A stretch of 64,000 nt of DNA. Origin: Streptomyces sp. APSN-46.1. Its GTDB lineage: Bacteria; Actinomycetota; Actinomycetes; Streptomycetales; Streptomycetaceae. Positions 52,823 through 61,232 of the stretch are shown here, piece by piece. The notes under the pieces are model-generated. The model was not told the DNA's origin, searched no databases, and saw only the letters and a program-made list of their open reading frames with translations. The translations under genes were made by a program, and so were the position numbers. The stretch is from NCBI RefSeq assembly GCF_022815725.1, contig NZ_JALGRF010000005.1, forward strand, positions 61,523 through 125,522, written 5' to 3'. How positions within the stretch are numbered: position 1 is the first letter of the stretch; each line of letters starts with the position of its first letter.

Positions 52823-53155
52823 GGTGCTTCTCCTCGTTCGATGCGTACGCACGTGTGTCGCCGCTGTGGATGGAAAGTCTGGTGCGCGGGAGGTGTCCGG
52901 CGCGCTGGTGCTCATCGCCGTATCCACCCTGGGGTTAACCCCACCCCCGAGCTCCCGCCCCCCGCCTATGCATCAGTTAAAGACGTGCGGGGCCGCCGCA
53001 CCTCCTCCGCCGGGACGAGACAGCCATGGCTCTTTGTGAGGAGCAACCCTTAGGGGCCGTCCACCCTTTGGGCGATCCGCCCTGGGGGATACCGCCCGTA
53101 CGCCCCGGATGAGAAGGTGTTCCCCGGCATATGCGTGCACGATGAAAGGACTTCG
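52823..53155. other. Divergent gap between ABC exporter and MFS gene
   Basis: No gene is visible. TGGGGTTAACCCCA at 52930-52943 is a perfect 14-bp palindrome and a candidate operator for either side. An A/T-richer stretch (TATGCATCAGTTAAAG) lies near 52965-52980. Confidence 0.45.
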
Positions 53156-54757
53156 GTGGGGACAGAGGGGACAGAGGAGAGCGCCGACCACATACCCGGG
53201 CCCGCGGTGTCGGCCGACGGCGGGACGGCCGCGGCCGGCGACACCGCGGCTGCCGGGTCCCCGCCCGGGCGGCCGCCCACGCCGGTGGTCCTGTCCCTGA
53301 TGCTCGGCATGGCCCTCGTCGCCCTCGACACCAGCATCGTCTCCACCGTCGTACCCCAGATCGTCGGCGACCTCGGCGGCTTCTCCGTCTTCTCCTGGCT
53401 CTTCTCCGGGTACCTCCTCGCCGTCACCGTCACCCTCCCCGTCTACGGGAAGCTGTCCGACACCTTCGGCCGCAAGCCCGTACTGCTCTTCGGCATCGCC
53501 CTGTTCCTCGTCGGCTCCCTGCTGTGCGCGTCCGCCTGGAACATGGCCGCGCTCATCGCCTTCCGGATCGTCCAGGGGCTGGGCGGCGGCGCCCTCCAGG
53601 GCACCGTGCAGACCCTGGCCGCCGACCTGTACCCGCTGAAGGACCGGCCCAGGATCCAGGCCCGGATGTCCGCCGTCTGGGCCACCGCCGCCGTCGCGGG
53701 CCCGGGCATCGGCGGACTGCTCGCCTCGTACGCGAACTGGCGCTGGATCTTCCTGCTCAACCTGCCGCTGGCCGGAGCGGCCCTGTGGATGATCGCCCGC
53801 CACCTGGTCGAGCCCGTACGCTCCCCCGCGCGCCGGGGCCCCATCGACTGGGCCGGGGCCCTCGGCATCTTCGCCTGCGGCGGCCTGCTGCTGTTCGCCC
53901 TGGTGCAGGGCGGGGTCGCCTGGCCCTGGCTGTCCGCGCCCTCGCTCGGACTGCTGGGCGCGAGCGCCGTCCTGGCCGCGGTGGTGTTCTGGGTGGAACG
54001 CCGGACCGAGGAACCGATCCTGCCGGGATGGGTGTGGCGCCGGCGCACCATCGCCGCCGTCAACCTGGCCCTGGGGGCGCTCGGCCTGCTGATGGTCGCC
54101 CCGATGCTGTTCGTCCCGACCTACGCCCAGTCCGTACTCGGCCTCAGCCCGACCGCCGCCGGGTTCGTCATGTCCACCATGACCCTGAGCTGGCCCATCT
54201 CCGCCGCCCTGAGCCAGCACGTCTACCGGCGCATCGGCTTCCGCAACACCGCCGTCGTCGGCAGCTCCCTCGCCGCCGTGATCCTGTTCTCCTTCACCCT
54301 GCTGCCCCCGCACGCCGAACCCTGGCAGCCCGCCCTCATCATGCTGCTGCTGGGCGGCGCGCTGGGGCTGTGCCAGCTCCCGCTGATCATCGGGGTCCAG
54401 TCCACGGTGGGCTGGGCGGAACGCGGGACGGCGACCGCCTCCATCCTGTTCTCCCGGCAGGTCGGCCAGAGCGTGGGGGCAGCCCTGCTCGGGGCCGTCG
54501 CCAACGCGACCATCGCCGCACGCCTCGCGGACGCGCCCATGCCCGGGCTCCCCGACAAGCTGGACGACGTGACCAAGGCCCTGGACGACCCCGGCTCGCT
54601 GCCCGCGGCCGCCGCCGACTATCTGCGCGAGGCCGTGGCCGCCGCCGTGGACCACACCTTCCTCGGCGCGACGGCCGCCGCCGTACTGGCGCTGCTGGCC
54701 CTCCTGTTGGTGGCGCCGAGGCGGTTCCCGGTCCTGCCCGAGCAGCGCGAGGAGTAA
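53156..54757 (+). CDS. MFS multidrug exporter (EmrB/QacA, 14-helix family)
   Basis: 533 residues from GTG 53156, with AAAGGA 5 bp upstream. After a hydrophilic N-terminal tail the first helix contains LSLMLGMALVALDTSIVSTV, the D-T-S-I-V motif of DHA2 transporters. GKLSDTFGRKPVLLFGIALF is motif A and AVWATAAVAGPGIGGLLASY is motif C of antiporters. About fourteen hydrophobic segments are present. It should expel drugs or natural products in exchange for protons. No adjacent TetR-type regulator is seen. Confidence 0.9.
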   Translation: MGTEGTEESADHIPGPAVSADGGTAAAGDTAAAGSPPGRPPTPVVLSLMLGMALVALDTSIVSTVVPQIVGDLGGFSVFSWLFSGYLLAVTVTLPVYGKLSDTFGRKPVLLFGIALFLVGSLLCASAWNMAALIAFRIVQGLGGGALQGTVQTLAADLYPLKDRPRIQARMSAVWATAAVAGPGIGGLLASYANWRWIFLLNLPLAGAALWMIARHLVEPVRSPARRGPIDWAGALGIFACGGLLLFALVQGGVAWPWLSAPSLGLLGASAVLAAVVFWVERRTEEPILPGWVWRRRTIAAVNLALGALGLLMVAPMLFVPTYAQSVLGLSPTAAGFVMSTMTLSWPISAALSQHVYRRIGFRNTAVVGSSLAAVILFSFTLLPPHAEPWQPALIMLLLGGALGLCQLPLIIGVQSTVGWAERGTATASILFSRQVGQSVGAALLGAVANATIAARLADAPMPGLPDKLDDVTKALDDPGSLPAAAADYLREAVAAAVDHTFLGATAAAVLALLALLLVAPRRFPVLPEQREE

Positions 54758-54854
54758 CCGGGCGGAGCCTCGGGACGGCCGGCCCCGGGCCTCGGGTTGT
54801 CATGGACCGGGCGAGGGGGTATGTCTCTGCAGAGACCTGATCCGGGGGGACGAC

Positions 54855-55748
54855 ATGGCTTCCGCACTCTTCACACTCTTCGCACTCGCGCTGCTGGCCG
54901 CCGTGGCCGTTCCGATCGGCCTGCGCCTGCGCCGCGCCCCGGGATTCGTCACCGGCCGCGACGGCCGGCTGTCCACCTCCACCACCGTGGCCCTGGCCTG
55001 GACGGTGATCCTCGTCTGGCTGCTGCTCGCGATCCTCGCGTACGGGCTCACGGCCGGCGGCGGCGCCGGCTGGTTCCGGGGGGAGCACGGCCCGCTCTCC
55101 TCGCTGACGACGGTGTACCTGCCGCTACTCGGGGGCCCGTACGTGGCGCTGATCGCCGCCAAGGCCGTCGTCGGGATCCGCGTCGAGAACGGCACGATGG
55201 CCAAGCCCGCTCCCCGGCCCACCGCGGACGGCCGGCGGCCGCTGCGGGAGCTGATCGCGAACGACGCCGGGCGCACCGACCTCGTCGACCTCCAGTACGT
55301 CGCCCTCAGCGCGGTCACGATGCTCTACGTCGTGCTGTTCTTCCTCTCCGACGTGGGCGCGGGCCTGCCGAAGCTGCCCGAGGAGATCTGGGCCCTGACG
55401 GGCGCTCCGGCGGGGGCGTACCTGGTGAACAAGATGGCCACCCGCGCCAACCCGGTGATCACGCACGTGACGGTGTCGGGCGCGACCCTGACGGTGGCCG
55501 GCGGCGGCTTCACCCCGGACCCCTCCGGGACCCCGGCGCGGGTCACGGTGGACGACACCGCGGTGGCGACCACCTCCGACCCCCTGACCGGGTCCCTGAC
55601 CGGGACCCTCCCGCAGGGAGCGGCGGGCCCGTTCACGGTGGTGGTCACCTCCCGCGGCCTGCGCAGCGACCCGTACCACTACGAACCGACCGCCCCCAAG
55701 ATCCCCGCCCCGGCCCCGCCGGCCGCCGACCGGGACAGCGCGAGCTAA
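54855..55748 (+). CDS. Membrane protein with IPT/Ig-like C-terminal domain
   Basis: 297 residues starting MASALFTLFALALLAAVAVP. Four or five hydrophobic segments are seen, for example TVALAWTVILVWLLLAILAY and LSAVTMLYVVLFFLSDVGAG. The C-terminal part (NPVITHVTVSGATLTVAGGG through LTGTLPQGAAGPFTVVVTSR) looks like a single IPT/TIG-type beta domain. Function unknown. It overlaps the convergent CGNR gene by 4 bp. Confidence 0.65.
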   Translation: MASALFTLFALALLAAVAVPIGLRLRRAPGFVTGRDGRLSTSTTVALAWTVILVWLLLAILAYGLTAGGGAGWFRGEHGPLSSLTTVYLPLLGGPYVALIAAKAVVGIRVENGTMAKPAPRPTADGRRPLRELIANDAGRTDLVDLQYVALSAVTMLYVVLFFLSDVGAGLPKLPEEIWALTGAPAGAYLVNKMATRANPVITHVTVSGATLTVAGGGFTPDPSGTPARVTVDDTAVATTSDPLTGSLTGTLPQGAAGPFTVVVTSRGLRSDPYHYEPTAPKIPAPAPPAADRDSAS

Positions 55749-56314
55749 GCGGTCTCGGCGCCCTTCGCGTGGCGGGCGTAATAGCGGGCCACCCGCGCCC
55801 GGTTGCCGCAGGCCGACGCCACGCACCAGCGGCGCCGGGGGTGCGCCGGGAGGAACAGCAGGACGCAGTCCGCCCCCTCGCACTCCCGTACCTCCCCCAC
55901 CCGGGGATCGGCCAGCAGGTCCGCCACCGCCTCGGCCAGCTCGGCGGCGAGCCGCCGGGGCGGCGCGGCCGCCCGGCGCGAGGCCACGGCCAGGCCGGAT
56001 TCGGCGGTCCAGGCGAGCTCCCGGTGGACGGGCGCGGCCGCCAGCGCCTCGTTCAGCGCGCGCAGCGCCCCGGCCGGGGGCCGCGCACCGCGCCGGACCG
56101 CCGCGAGCGCCGGCCCCGCCGCTTCCCGTACGGCATGCACGGCGGCCACCTCCGCCGCGCCCACCGCGGGCAAGGGGGTCACCCGGCCCGCCTGGGCGGC
56201 CAGCCACGCCGCCAGCCCCGCCGGATCGGCGATGAGATCGCCGACGCCCGCAGGTCGCGTATTGAGCAGGTCCAGGGCCAGGGGCTCACCAACAAGCGGA
56301 AAGATCACTGTCAC
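55745..56314 (-). CDS. CGNR zinc-finger/ABATE-domain regulator
   Basis: About 189 residues. The N-terminal ABATE-type domain begins VTVIFPLVGEPLALDLLNTR, and the C-terminal zinc finger is RECEGADCVLLFLPAHPRRR followed by CVASACGNRARVARYYARH. The C-x4-C, C-x3-CGNR pattern is intact. These proteins are putative stress-responsive regulators. GTG 56314 may be leaderless: TAGCAT lies 7 bp upstream as a possible -10. It is divergent from the alpha/beta hydrolase, and two direct repeats lie between them. Confidence 0.82.
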   Translation of the reverse strand: MTVIFPLVGEPLALDLLNTRPAGVGDLIADPAGLAAWLAAQAGRVTPLPAVGAAEVAAVHAVREAAGPALAAVRRGARPPAGALRALNEALAAAPVHRELAWTAESGLAVASRRAAAPPRRLAAELAEAVADLLADPRVGEVRECEGADCVLLFLPAHPRRRWCVASACGNRARVARYYARHAKGAETA

Positions 56315-56315
56315 G

Positions 56316-56371
56316 AAACTAATGCTACCTGCACCACTTGACCCATTTCCCATCTCCAGCAAAACTAATGC
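56316..56371. promoter_or_regulatory. Direct repeats between CGNR regulator and hydrolase
   Basis: AAACTAATGC occurs at 56316-56325 and 56362-56371, both followed by (T/C)ACC, spaced 46 bp apart. TTGACC at 56339-56344 is a possible -35 for the hydrolase. The repeats may be binding sites of the CGNR protein. Confidence 0.5.
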
Positions 56372-56395
56372 CACCGAAGCCACAGGAGGCATGTG

Positions 56396-57271
56396 ATGAC
56401 CGCCCGCCGCGCCCTTCCGACCGTCCGGCACCGCACCGTCGAGGTGGACGGCGTCCGCGTCGCCTACCGCGAGAGCGGCCCCGCCGACGCCCCCGTCCTG
56501 CTGCTCCTGCACGGCTTCCCGACCTCCTCCCACCAGTTCGCCCGCCTGATGGACGCACTCGGCGACACGCCCTTCCGGCTGATCGCCCCGGACTACCCCG
56601 GCTTCGGCCGGACCCAGACGCCGCAGGGCTTCACGTACACCTTCGACCGGCTCGCGGACATCGTGGAGGGTTTCACCGACGCGCTCGGCCTGGACCGCTT
56701 CGCGCTGTACGTCTTCGACTTCGGCACCCCGGTCGGCCTGCGGATCGCCGCCCGGCGGCCGCAGCGGGTGACCGGCCTGATCGTGCAGAACGGCAACGCG
56801 TACGAGGAGGGCCTGTCGGAGGCGGCCCGGGAGTTCATGAGTCTGCGCCGCGAAATCCCCGGCAACGAGGCCCGCATCCGCGCCCTGTTCACCGAGGAGG
56901 GCACCCGCTTCCAGTACGAGACGGGCGTCGCGGACACCGCCCTGATCTCCCCCGACAACTGGACCCTGGACCTCCACTACCTCGGCCTGCCCGGGCGCGC
57001 CGACGCACAGGCCGACCTGGCCTTCGACTACGCCTCGAACCTCGCCCACTACCCGGCCTGGCAGGCGTGGCTGCGCGCGGCGGACATCCCGGTCCTGGTC
57101 GTCTGGGGCGCGGGCGACCCCTTCTTCACCCCGGCGGGCGCGAAGGCGTACCTGCGGGACGCGCCCGACGCCGAGGTCCACATCGTCGAGGACGCGGGCC
57201 ACTTCGCCCTGGAAACCCACCTCCCCACGATCACCCCCCTGATCGCGACCTTCCTCACCCAACTCCCGTAA
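56396..57271 (+). CDS. Alpha/beta hydrolase with aspartate nucleophile (haloalkane dehalogenase/epoxide hydrolase-like)
   Basis: 291 residues; ATG 56396 follows AGGAGG at 6 bp. The oxyanion loop is LLLLHGFPTSSHQFARL, the nucleophile elbow YVFDFGTPVGLRIA with Asp instead of Ser, then VVWGAGDPFFTPAGA (acid) and VEDAGHFALE (His). The Asp nucleophile puts it with haloalkane dehalogenases and epoxide hydrolases. The first Gly of the usual elbow is replaced by Phe. It is probably regulated by the divergent CGNR protein. The substrate is unknown. Confidence 0.85.
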   Translation: MTARRALPTVRHRTVEVDGVRVAYRESGPADAPVLLLLHGFPTSSHQFARLMDALGDTPFRLIAPDYPGFGRTQTPQGFTYTFDRLADIVEGFTDALGLDRFALYVFDFGTPVGLRIAARRPQRVTGLIVQNGNAYEEGLSEAAREFMSLRREIPGNEARIRALFTEEGTRFQYETGVADTALISPDNWTLDLHYLGLPGRADAQADLAFDYASNLAHYPAWQAWLRAADIPVLVVWGAGDPFFTPAGAKAYLRDAPDAEVHIVEDAGHFALETHLPTITPLIATFLTQLP

Positions 57272-57499
57272 CAGGCCCCCCAGCCCGGCGACCGGACCAG
57301 CGCCGCTGCGCGGAGCCTTTCCCCACCCCGCCCCTTCCCGGCGAACCGGATATGCGGCTCCGCCGCGTGGGGAGCCCCACCCCACCCCCGGCCCCGGCCC
57401 ACCCCCGCCCCGGGCACCGGCACGCCCGGCCCCGCCCCGCAGGGGACGGCCCACCACCACCCGCCCGGCCAGGGCAAGGGCCCACGTAAAGACCCGGCG
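57272..57499. other. Gap with C-rich low complexity
   Basis: Nothing convincing is coded here. The stretch is very C-rich (ccccaccccacccccggcc) and lies between two convergent genes. Its start (gccgctgcgcggagcc) resembles the arm of the element at 1958. Confidence 0.4.
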
Positions 57500-58393
57500 T
57501 CAGCCCTCGGCAGCGGCCCGCCCCGTCAACGCCGCCAGGCTAGCCCGCACATGGTTCATGTGCGCCCGCATCTCCTCCTGCGACTCCGCATGCTCCCGCA
57601 GGATCCGCTCCGTCTCACGCCCCACCCGCTCCTCCCGCACCCGCGCCCGCGCCACCAGCTCCGCGCCCCGCGCCTCCGCGTCCTCCTGCCCGTGCCGCGC
57701 CGCCTCCTCCGCCTCCGCGAACCCCCGCCGCGCCTCCGCCAGCCGCGACTCCCCGTACCGCTCCAGCTCCAGCTCCCGCGCCTCCAACTCCTCCTCCCGC
57801 CCCGCCAGCTCCCGCTCCGCCGCGTCCCGCCGCTCCACCCGCTCCTGCTCCCGCTCCGCCAGCAACGCCTCCGACTCCCGCCGCATCTGCGTCAACGCCG
57901 CCTGCCCCTCCGCCCGCCACGCCGCCGCCGCGTCCCTCGCCTCCGCCCGCACCCCGTCCGCCTCCCGCTGCGCCCGCAGCAGCAACTGCCGCGCCCGCAC
58001 CTCGGTCTGCTCGCGCACCGCCTCCGCGTCGTGCCGCGCCAGCTCGGCCACCCGGTCCGCGTGCGCCTCGGCCGCACCCTGGATGGCCAGTACGTCCGCC
58101 CGCGCGTCCGCCCGTACCGCCTCCGCCTCCTCCTGCGCCAGCAGCAGGATCCGACGGGCGCGCTCGCTCAAGTCCTCGTACGTCTGCGGAGCCAACGCGG
58201 ACACCGCCTCGCGCAGCCGCCCCGCCTCCGCCTCCATCCGCTTCGCCAGGACCGTCAGCCGCGCCACCCGCTCCCAGGCCTCGTCCCGACTGTCCGACAG
58301 TCGCGCGAGATACCGGTCCACCTGCTCCATCCGGTATCCGCGGCCGCGCACGACCGCGAGACCCTGACCGTGAGGTGACATGGGTGCACTCAT
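57500..58393 (-). CDS. FilP/Scy-like coiled-coil protein (cellulose-binding protein annotation in Streptomyces)
   Basis: 297 residues. The N-terminal VVRGRGYRMEQVDRYLARLS is the DivIVA-like segment shared by streptomycete FilP/Scy-type proteins. Nearly all the rest is long alpha-helical coiled coil rich in Glu, Arg and Ala (EEAEAVRADARADVLAIQGA, then DRVAELARHDAEAVREQTEV). Such proteins form cytoskeletal scaffolds at hyphal tips. Start is ATG 58393 or 58381. The next upstream gene is the SUKH-4 protein gene, separated by a terminator. Confidence 0.78.
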   Translation of the reverse strand: MSAPMSPHGQGLAVVRGRGYRMEQVDRYLARLSDSRDEAWERVARLTVLAKRMEAEAGRLREAVSALAPQTYEDLSERARRILLLAQEEAEAVRADARADVLAIQGAAEAHADRVAELARHDAEAVREQTEVRARQLLLRAQREADGVRAEARDAAAAWRAEGQAALTQMRRESEALLAEREQERVERRDAAERELAGREEELEARELELERYGESRLAEARRGFAEAEEAARHGQEDAEARGAELVARARVREERVGRETERILREHAESQEEMRAHMNHVRASLAALTGRAAAEG

Positions 58394-58455
58394 CCTGGAA
58401 GCGCCTCTCTCGCGGGGATTCCCGTCAAGGATGCGTCATTTGCTCCCAGAAGCCG

Positions 58456-58503
58456 GAATGGCCGGGCCGTGACCCCAAACGAGGGATCCCGACCCGGCCA
58501 TTC
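58456..58503 (-). terminator. Terminator after the SUKH-4 gene
   Basis: GAATGGCCGGG (58456-58466) pairs perfectly with CCCGGCCATTC (58493-58503). It lies 47 bp past the stop on the minus strand. Confidence 0.75.
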
Positions 58504-58549
58504 AAGCGATCACCCGATCAACAGGCGCTCGCCGCACGATCAGACACGA

Positions 58550-61225
58550 TCAGAGCAGACCGTCCCACATCTGCTCCAGCAACACCGACCACCAGTTCTC
58601 CGGCGAAGCCAGCGCCGCACTGTCCAAGCCCGCCAGATTCGCCTGGAAATCGACGGTCCAGCGCCCCGCCTGCTCAGGCGTCAGATGCTGCCGCAACCGC
58701 CACATCTGCCCCAGCATCGCCAGCGACCGCGCGAACTGCGGCAGGCTCGAATTCACGAACTGCGGCGGCACCGGCGCACCACCCGGCCCGGCCTCCACCG
58801 GCACCGCCACTATGTGCGCCGTCCCGTACTGCACACACAGCGCCTTGCCGAAGTCACTGCCGACCACCAGGTACGAACCCGCGTCCGACGCCGCCTGCAC
58901 CTGCCGCTGCGCGGCCAGCTCGGCCAGCGTCGGCACCGGCGCACCCGGCATCGCCTGCGCCCAGAAGAACGGCCCGAAGTCCGCCGGCAGACCCGCCCAC
59001 ACCAGCGTCTGCGCCACGATCTCCGGCACACCCTGACGCGACACGGCCCGCTGCTCGAAACGGAACACGCCCTGCGGACCGAACGCCGCCACCAGCTCCT
59101 GGCCGATCGCCTCCAGCGCGATCGCCGGCTGCAACGGCACCTGCGGCAGCGGCGCCCGTACCGGCGCGGGGCGCGCCGGACCGTCCGCCACCTGGTGCAG
59201 CTCACCCTGGTGGGTCAGCAGATGCCGCATCCCCTGCTGACGGCCCGCGTGGTCCTTGCCGTACGGGGCCACGCTGGTGATCCGGACCTGCGGCCAGGTC
59301 TCCCGGATCATCCGGGCGCAGTAACCGCCGGGCAGCTCACACGACTCCAGCTCGGTGTGCAGCTCCAGCACCTGCTGCGGCGGCACGTTCATGGACCGCA
59401 GCTCGTACAGGATCTGCCACTCCGGGTGCGGGGTACCGGGCGCCGAACGGCGGATGAGCTGCTGCTCGGAGCCGTCCGGCCCCCGGTAACGCAGTACGGC
59501 CTGGTAGCCGGGGCCGACCGTGGGCGCACCACCGGGCGCGGCGGGCTGCGCCGCGGGACCGGGACCAGGCCCGGGAGCCTGCGGCGCCGGACCGGGAGCA
59601 CCGGGCGCACCGGGCGGCCCGGGCGGCTGCGGTACGCCGGGACCGGCCAGCATCGTCGCGGCGTGATGCGCCCCGCCACCCGGAGCACCGGGCGGGCCGG
59701 GAGGCTGGATGACGGCGGGACCCGCCAGCATCGTCGCCGCATGATCGAGCCCGCCACCAGGAGCCCCCGGAGCACCGGGCGGACCAGGAGGCGTCGGCGC
59801 ACCAGGCGCACCGGGCGGCCCGGGCGGCTGCGGTACGCCGGGACCGGCCAGCATCGTCGCGGCATGGTGCGCCCCGCCGCCGGGAGCCCCGGGCGGGCCG
59901 GGAGGCGCGGGAACACCGGGCGCACCCGGCGCGCCCGGCGGGCGGGGAGCCTGCACGACGGCCGGACCCGCCAGCATCGTCGCCGCATGATCGAGCCCGC
60001 CACCAGGAGCCCCCGGAGCACCGGGCGGACCAGGAGGCGTCGGCGCACCGGGAGCGCCCGGCGGGCGGGGAGGCTGCACGACGGCCGGACCCGCCAGCAT
60101 CGTCGCCGCATGGTCCAGCCCGCCACCAGGGGGCCCGGGCGGCGTCGGCACACCCGGCGCACCGGGGGCACCGGGCGGACCCGGCGGCACCACCGGCGGC
60201 CTGCCGGACGCGCCGGCGCCCGCGCCCGCCGCACCCGGCCGGGAAACCCGGGCCTTGCTCGTCGGAGCGTCGGCGATGTCCGCCGGTCCCGCCACGACGG
60301 CGGGCGCGATCGCCGTCGCCGGCAGCTGGCTGCCCCCCGCCATCAGGGTGGTCTTCGCCTCCGGGGCGGCCCCGGCCGACGGCGCGTCCTCCACGTCCGA
60401 CCCGGACAGCGCCGGCGCGAACACGGTCGCGGGCAGCGGCACGGACGCGTCGTCCGCACCGGAGTTCACATCGGTCCCCGCCCACGGCGTGGACCCGGCC
60501 GGAACCCCGTCGTTGGCGGTCGGCTCGTACGGCACCTCACCGCCACGCCGCAACGGCACCGCGTCGACCGGCGCCGGCACGGGCGCGGGCGCCGGAGCCG
60601 GGGGCGACGCCGGGGACGAAGCCGCCACGGCCTCGGCCCGCTCGGCGTCCGCAGCCCCCGCGACGGCAGCCGCAGGAGCCGCGACCGGATCCGAAGAAGC
60701 CGACGAAGCCGGGGCCGACGGAGCCGAGGAAACCTGCGAACCCGAGGCGGAAGAAGCCTGCGCACCCGAAGGACCCGAGGCACCCGAGGCAGCCGAATCC
60801 CGCGCAGCCGCAGCCGGAGCCGGAGCCGAGGAAGCCATCGGCGCCGGCGGAATCCCCGCCCGGTCCGCCGCCTCCTGCAACCACTCCGGCGGACTCAGCA
60901 TGAACGAGGTCTGCTCCGCGTCGATCCGCGGCGTCGGCACCGAAACCTCCGCCACCGGCGCCACGGCCGCCCCGTACTCCTCCTCGTACCGCCGGATCAC
61001 CTCACCCACCGGCAACCCCGGCCACAGCGTCACCTCCCCGCTGTCCCGCGCGATGACCAGCCGCTGCCGCCCACCACCGGACACCGGACCCGCCGCACGG
61101 TCCTCCGCCCACACCACGAACCCGAGCCCGAACTCCCGCACCCGCACCTCCCGGTGCTGATACGCGGGCACGTCCCCGTTGATCCACTCCTCGGCGCGCT
61201 CCTGCGCCTGTGCAAACGTCACCAT
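58550..61225 (-). CDS. Multidomain Imm35-like / collagen-like repeat / deaminase-like / SUKH-4 protein
   Basis: 891 residues starting MVTFAQAQERAEEWINGDVP. Residues 1-85 resemble Imm35 (FVVWAEDRAAGP, IARDSGEVTLWPGLPVGEVI). An Ala/Ser/Pro linker follows, then ~350-565 with PPGPPGAPGAP runs and five HAATMLAG motifs. Residues ~570-660 carry HTELESC and GGYCARMIRETW, then ITSVAPYG, like a deaminase-fold domain (XOO_2897 type suggested). Residues ~690-891 are SUKH-4: GLPADFGPFFWAQAMPGAP, GSYLVVGSDFGKALCV, FVNSSLPQFARSLAML. It follows the SMI1 gene with GAAGGGTGA as ribosome binding site and 7 bp between. No signal peptide is present. Confidence 0.75.
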   Translation of the reverse strand: MVTFAQAQERAEEWINGDVPAYQHREVRVREFGLGFVVWAEDRAAGPVSGGGRQRLVIARDSGEVTLWPGLPVGEVIRRYEEEYGAAVAPVAEVSVPTPRIDAEQTSFMLSPPEWLQEAADRAGIPPAPMASSAPAPAAAARDSAASGASGPSGAQASSASGSQVSSAPSAPASSASSDPVAAPAAAVAGAADAERAEAVAASSPASPPAPAPAPVPAPVDAVPLRRGGEVPYEPTANDGVPAGSTPWAGTDVNSGADDASVPLPATVFAPALSGSDVEDAPSAGAAPEAKTTLMAGGSQLPATAIAPAVVAGPADIADAPTSKARVSRPGAAGAGAGASGRPPVVPPGPPGAPGAPGVPTPPGPPGGGLDHAATMLAGPAVVQPPRPPGAPGAPTPPGPPGAPGAPGGGLDHAATMLAGPAVVQAPRPPGAPGAPGVPAPPGPPGAPGGGAHHAATMLAGPGVPQPPGPPGAPGAPTPPGPPGAPGAPGGGLDHAATMLAGPAVIQPPGPPGAPGGGAHHAATMLAGPGVPQPPGPPGAPGAPGPAPQAPGPGPGPAAQPAAPGGAPTVGPGYQAVLRYRGPDGSEQQLIRRSAPGTPHPEWQILYELRSMNVPPQQVLELHTELESCELPGGYCARMIRETWPQVRITSVAPYGKDHAGRQQGMRHLLTHQGELHQVADGPARPAPVRAPLPQVPLQPAIALEAIGQELVAAFGPQGVFRFEQRAVSRQGVPEIVAQTLVWAGLPADFGPFFWAQAMPGAPVPTLAELAAQRQVQAASDAGSYLVVGSDFGKALCVQYGTAHIVAVPVEAGPGGAPVPPQFVNSSLPQFARSLAMLGQMWRLRQHLTPEQAGRWTVDFQANLAGLDSAALASPENWWSVLLEQMWDGLL
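59530..60170 (-). repeat. Collagen-like tandem repeat coding region
   Basis: Five units contain the HAATMLAG-coding block (cagcatcgtcgccgcatga and variants, near 59648, 59727, 59848, 59973 and 60097) with spacings of about 79-125 bp. Between them are Gly-Pro-Pro/Gly-Ala-Pro triplets. Some units are nearly identical, indicating recent tandem duplication. Confidence 0.75.
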
Positions 61226-61232
61226 CGCGCCG

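Noticed and set aside
52930..52943. TGGGGTTAACCCCA as a terminator
   Set aside because: It lies between divergent promoters with no gene ending nearby, so an operator is more sensible.
59530..60170. CRISPR array suspected from regular repeats
   Set aside because: The repeats lie in frame within a protein, encode collagen-like sequence, vary in spacing and have no unique spacers or cas genes nearby.
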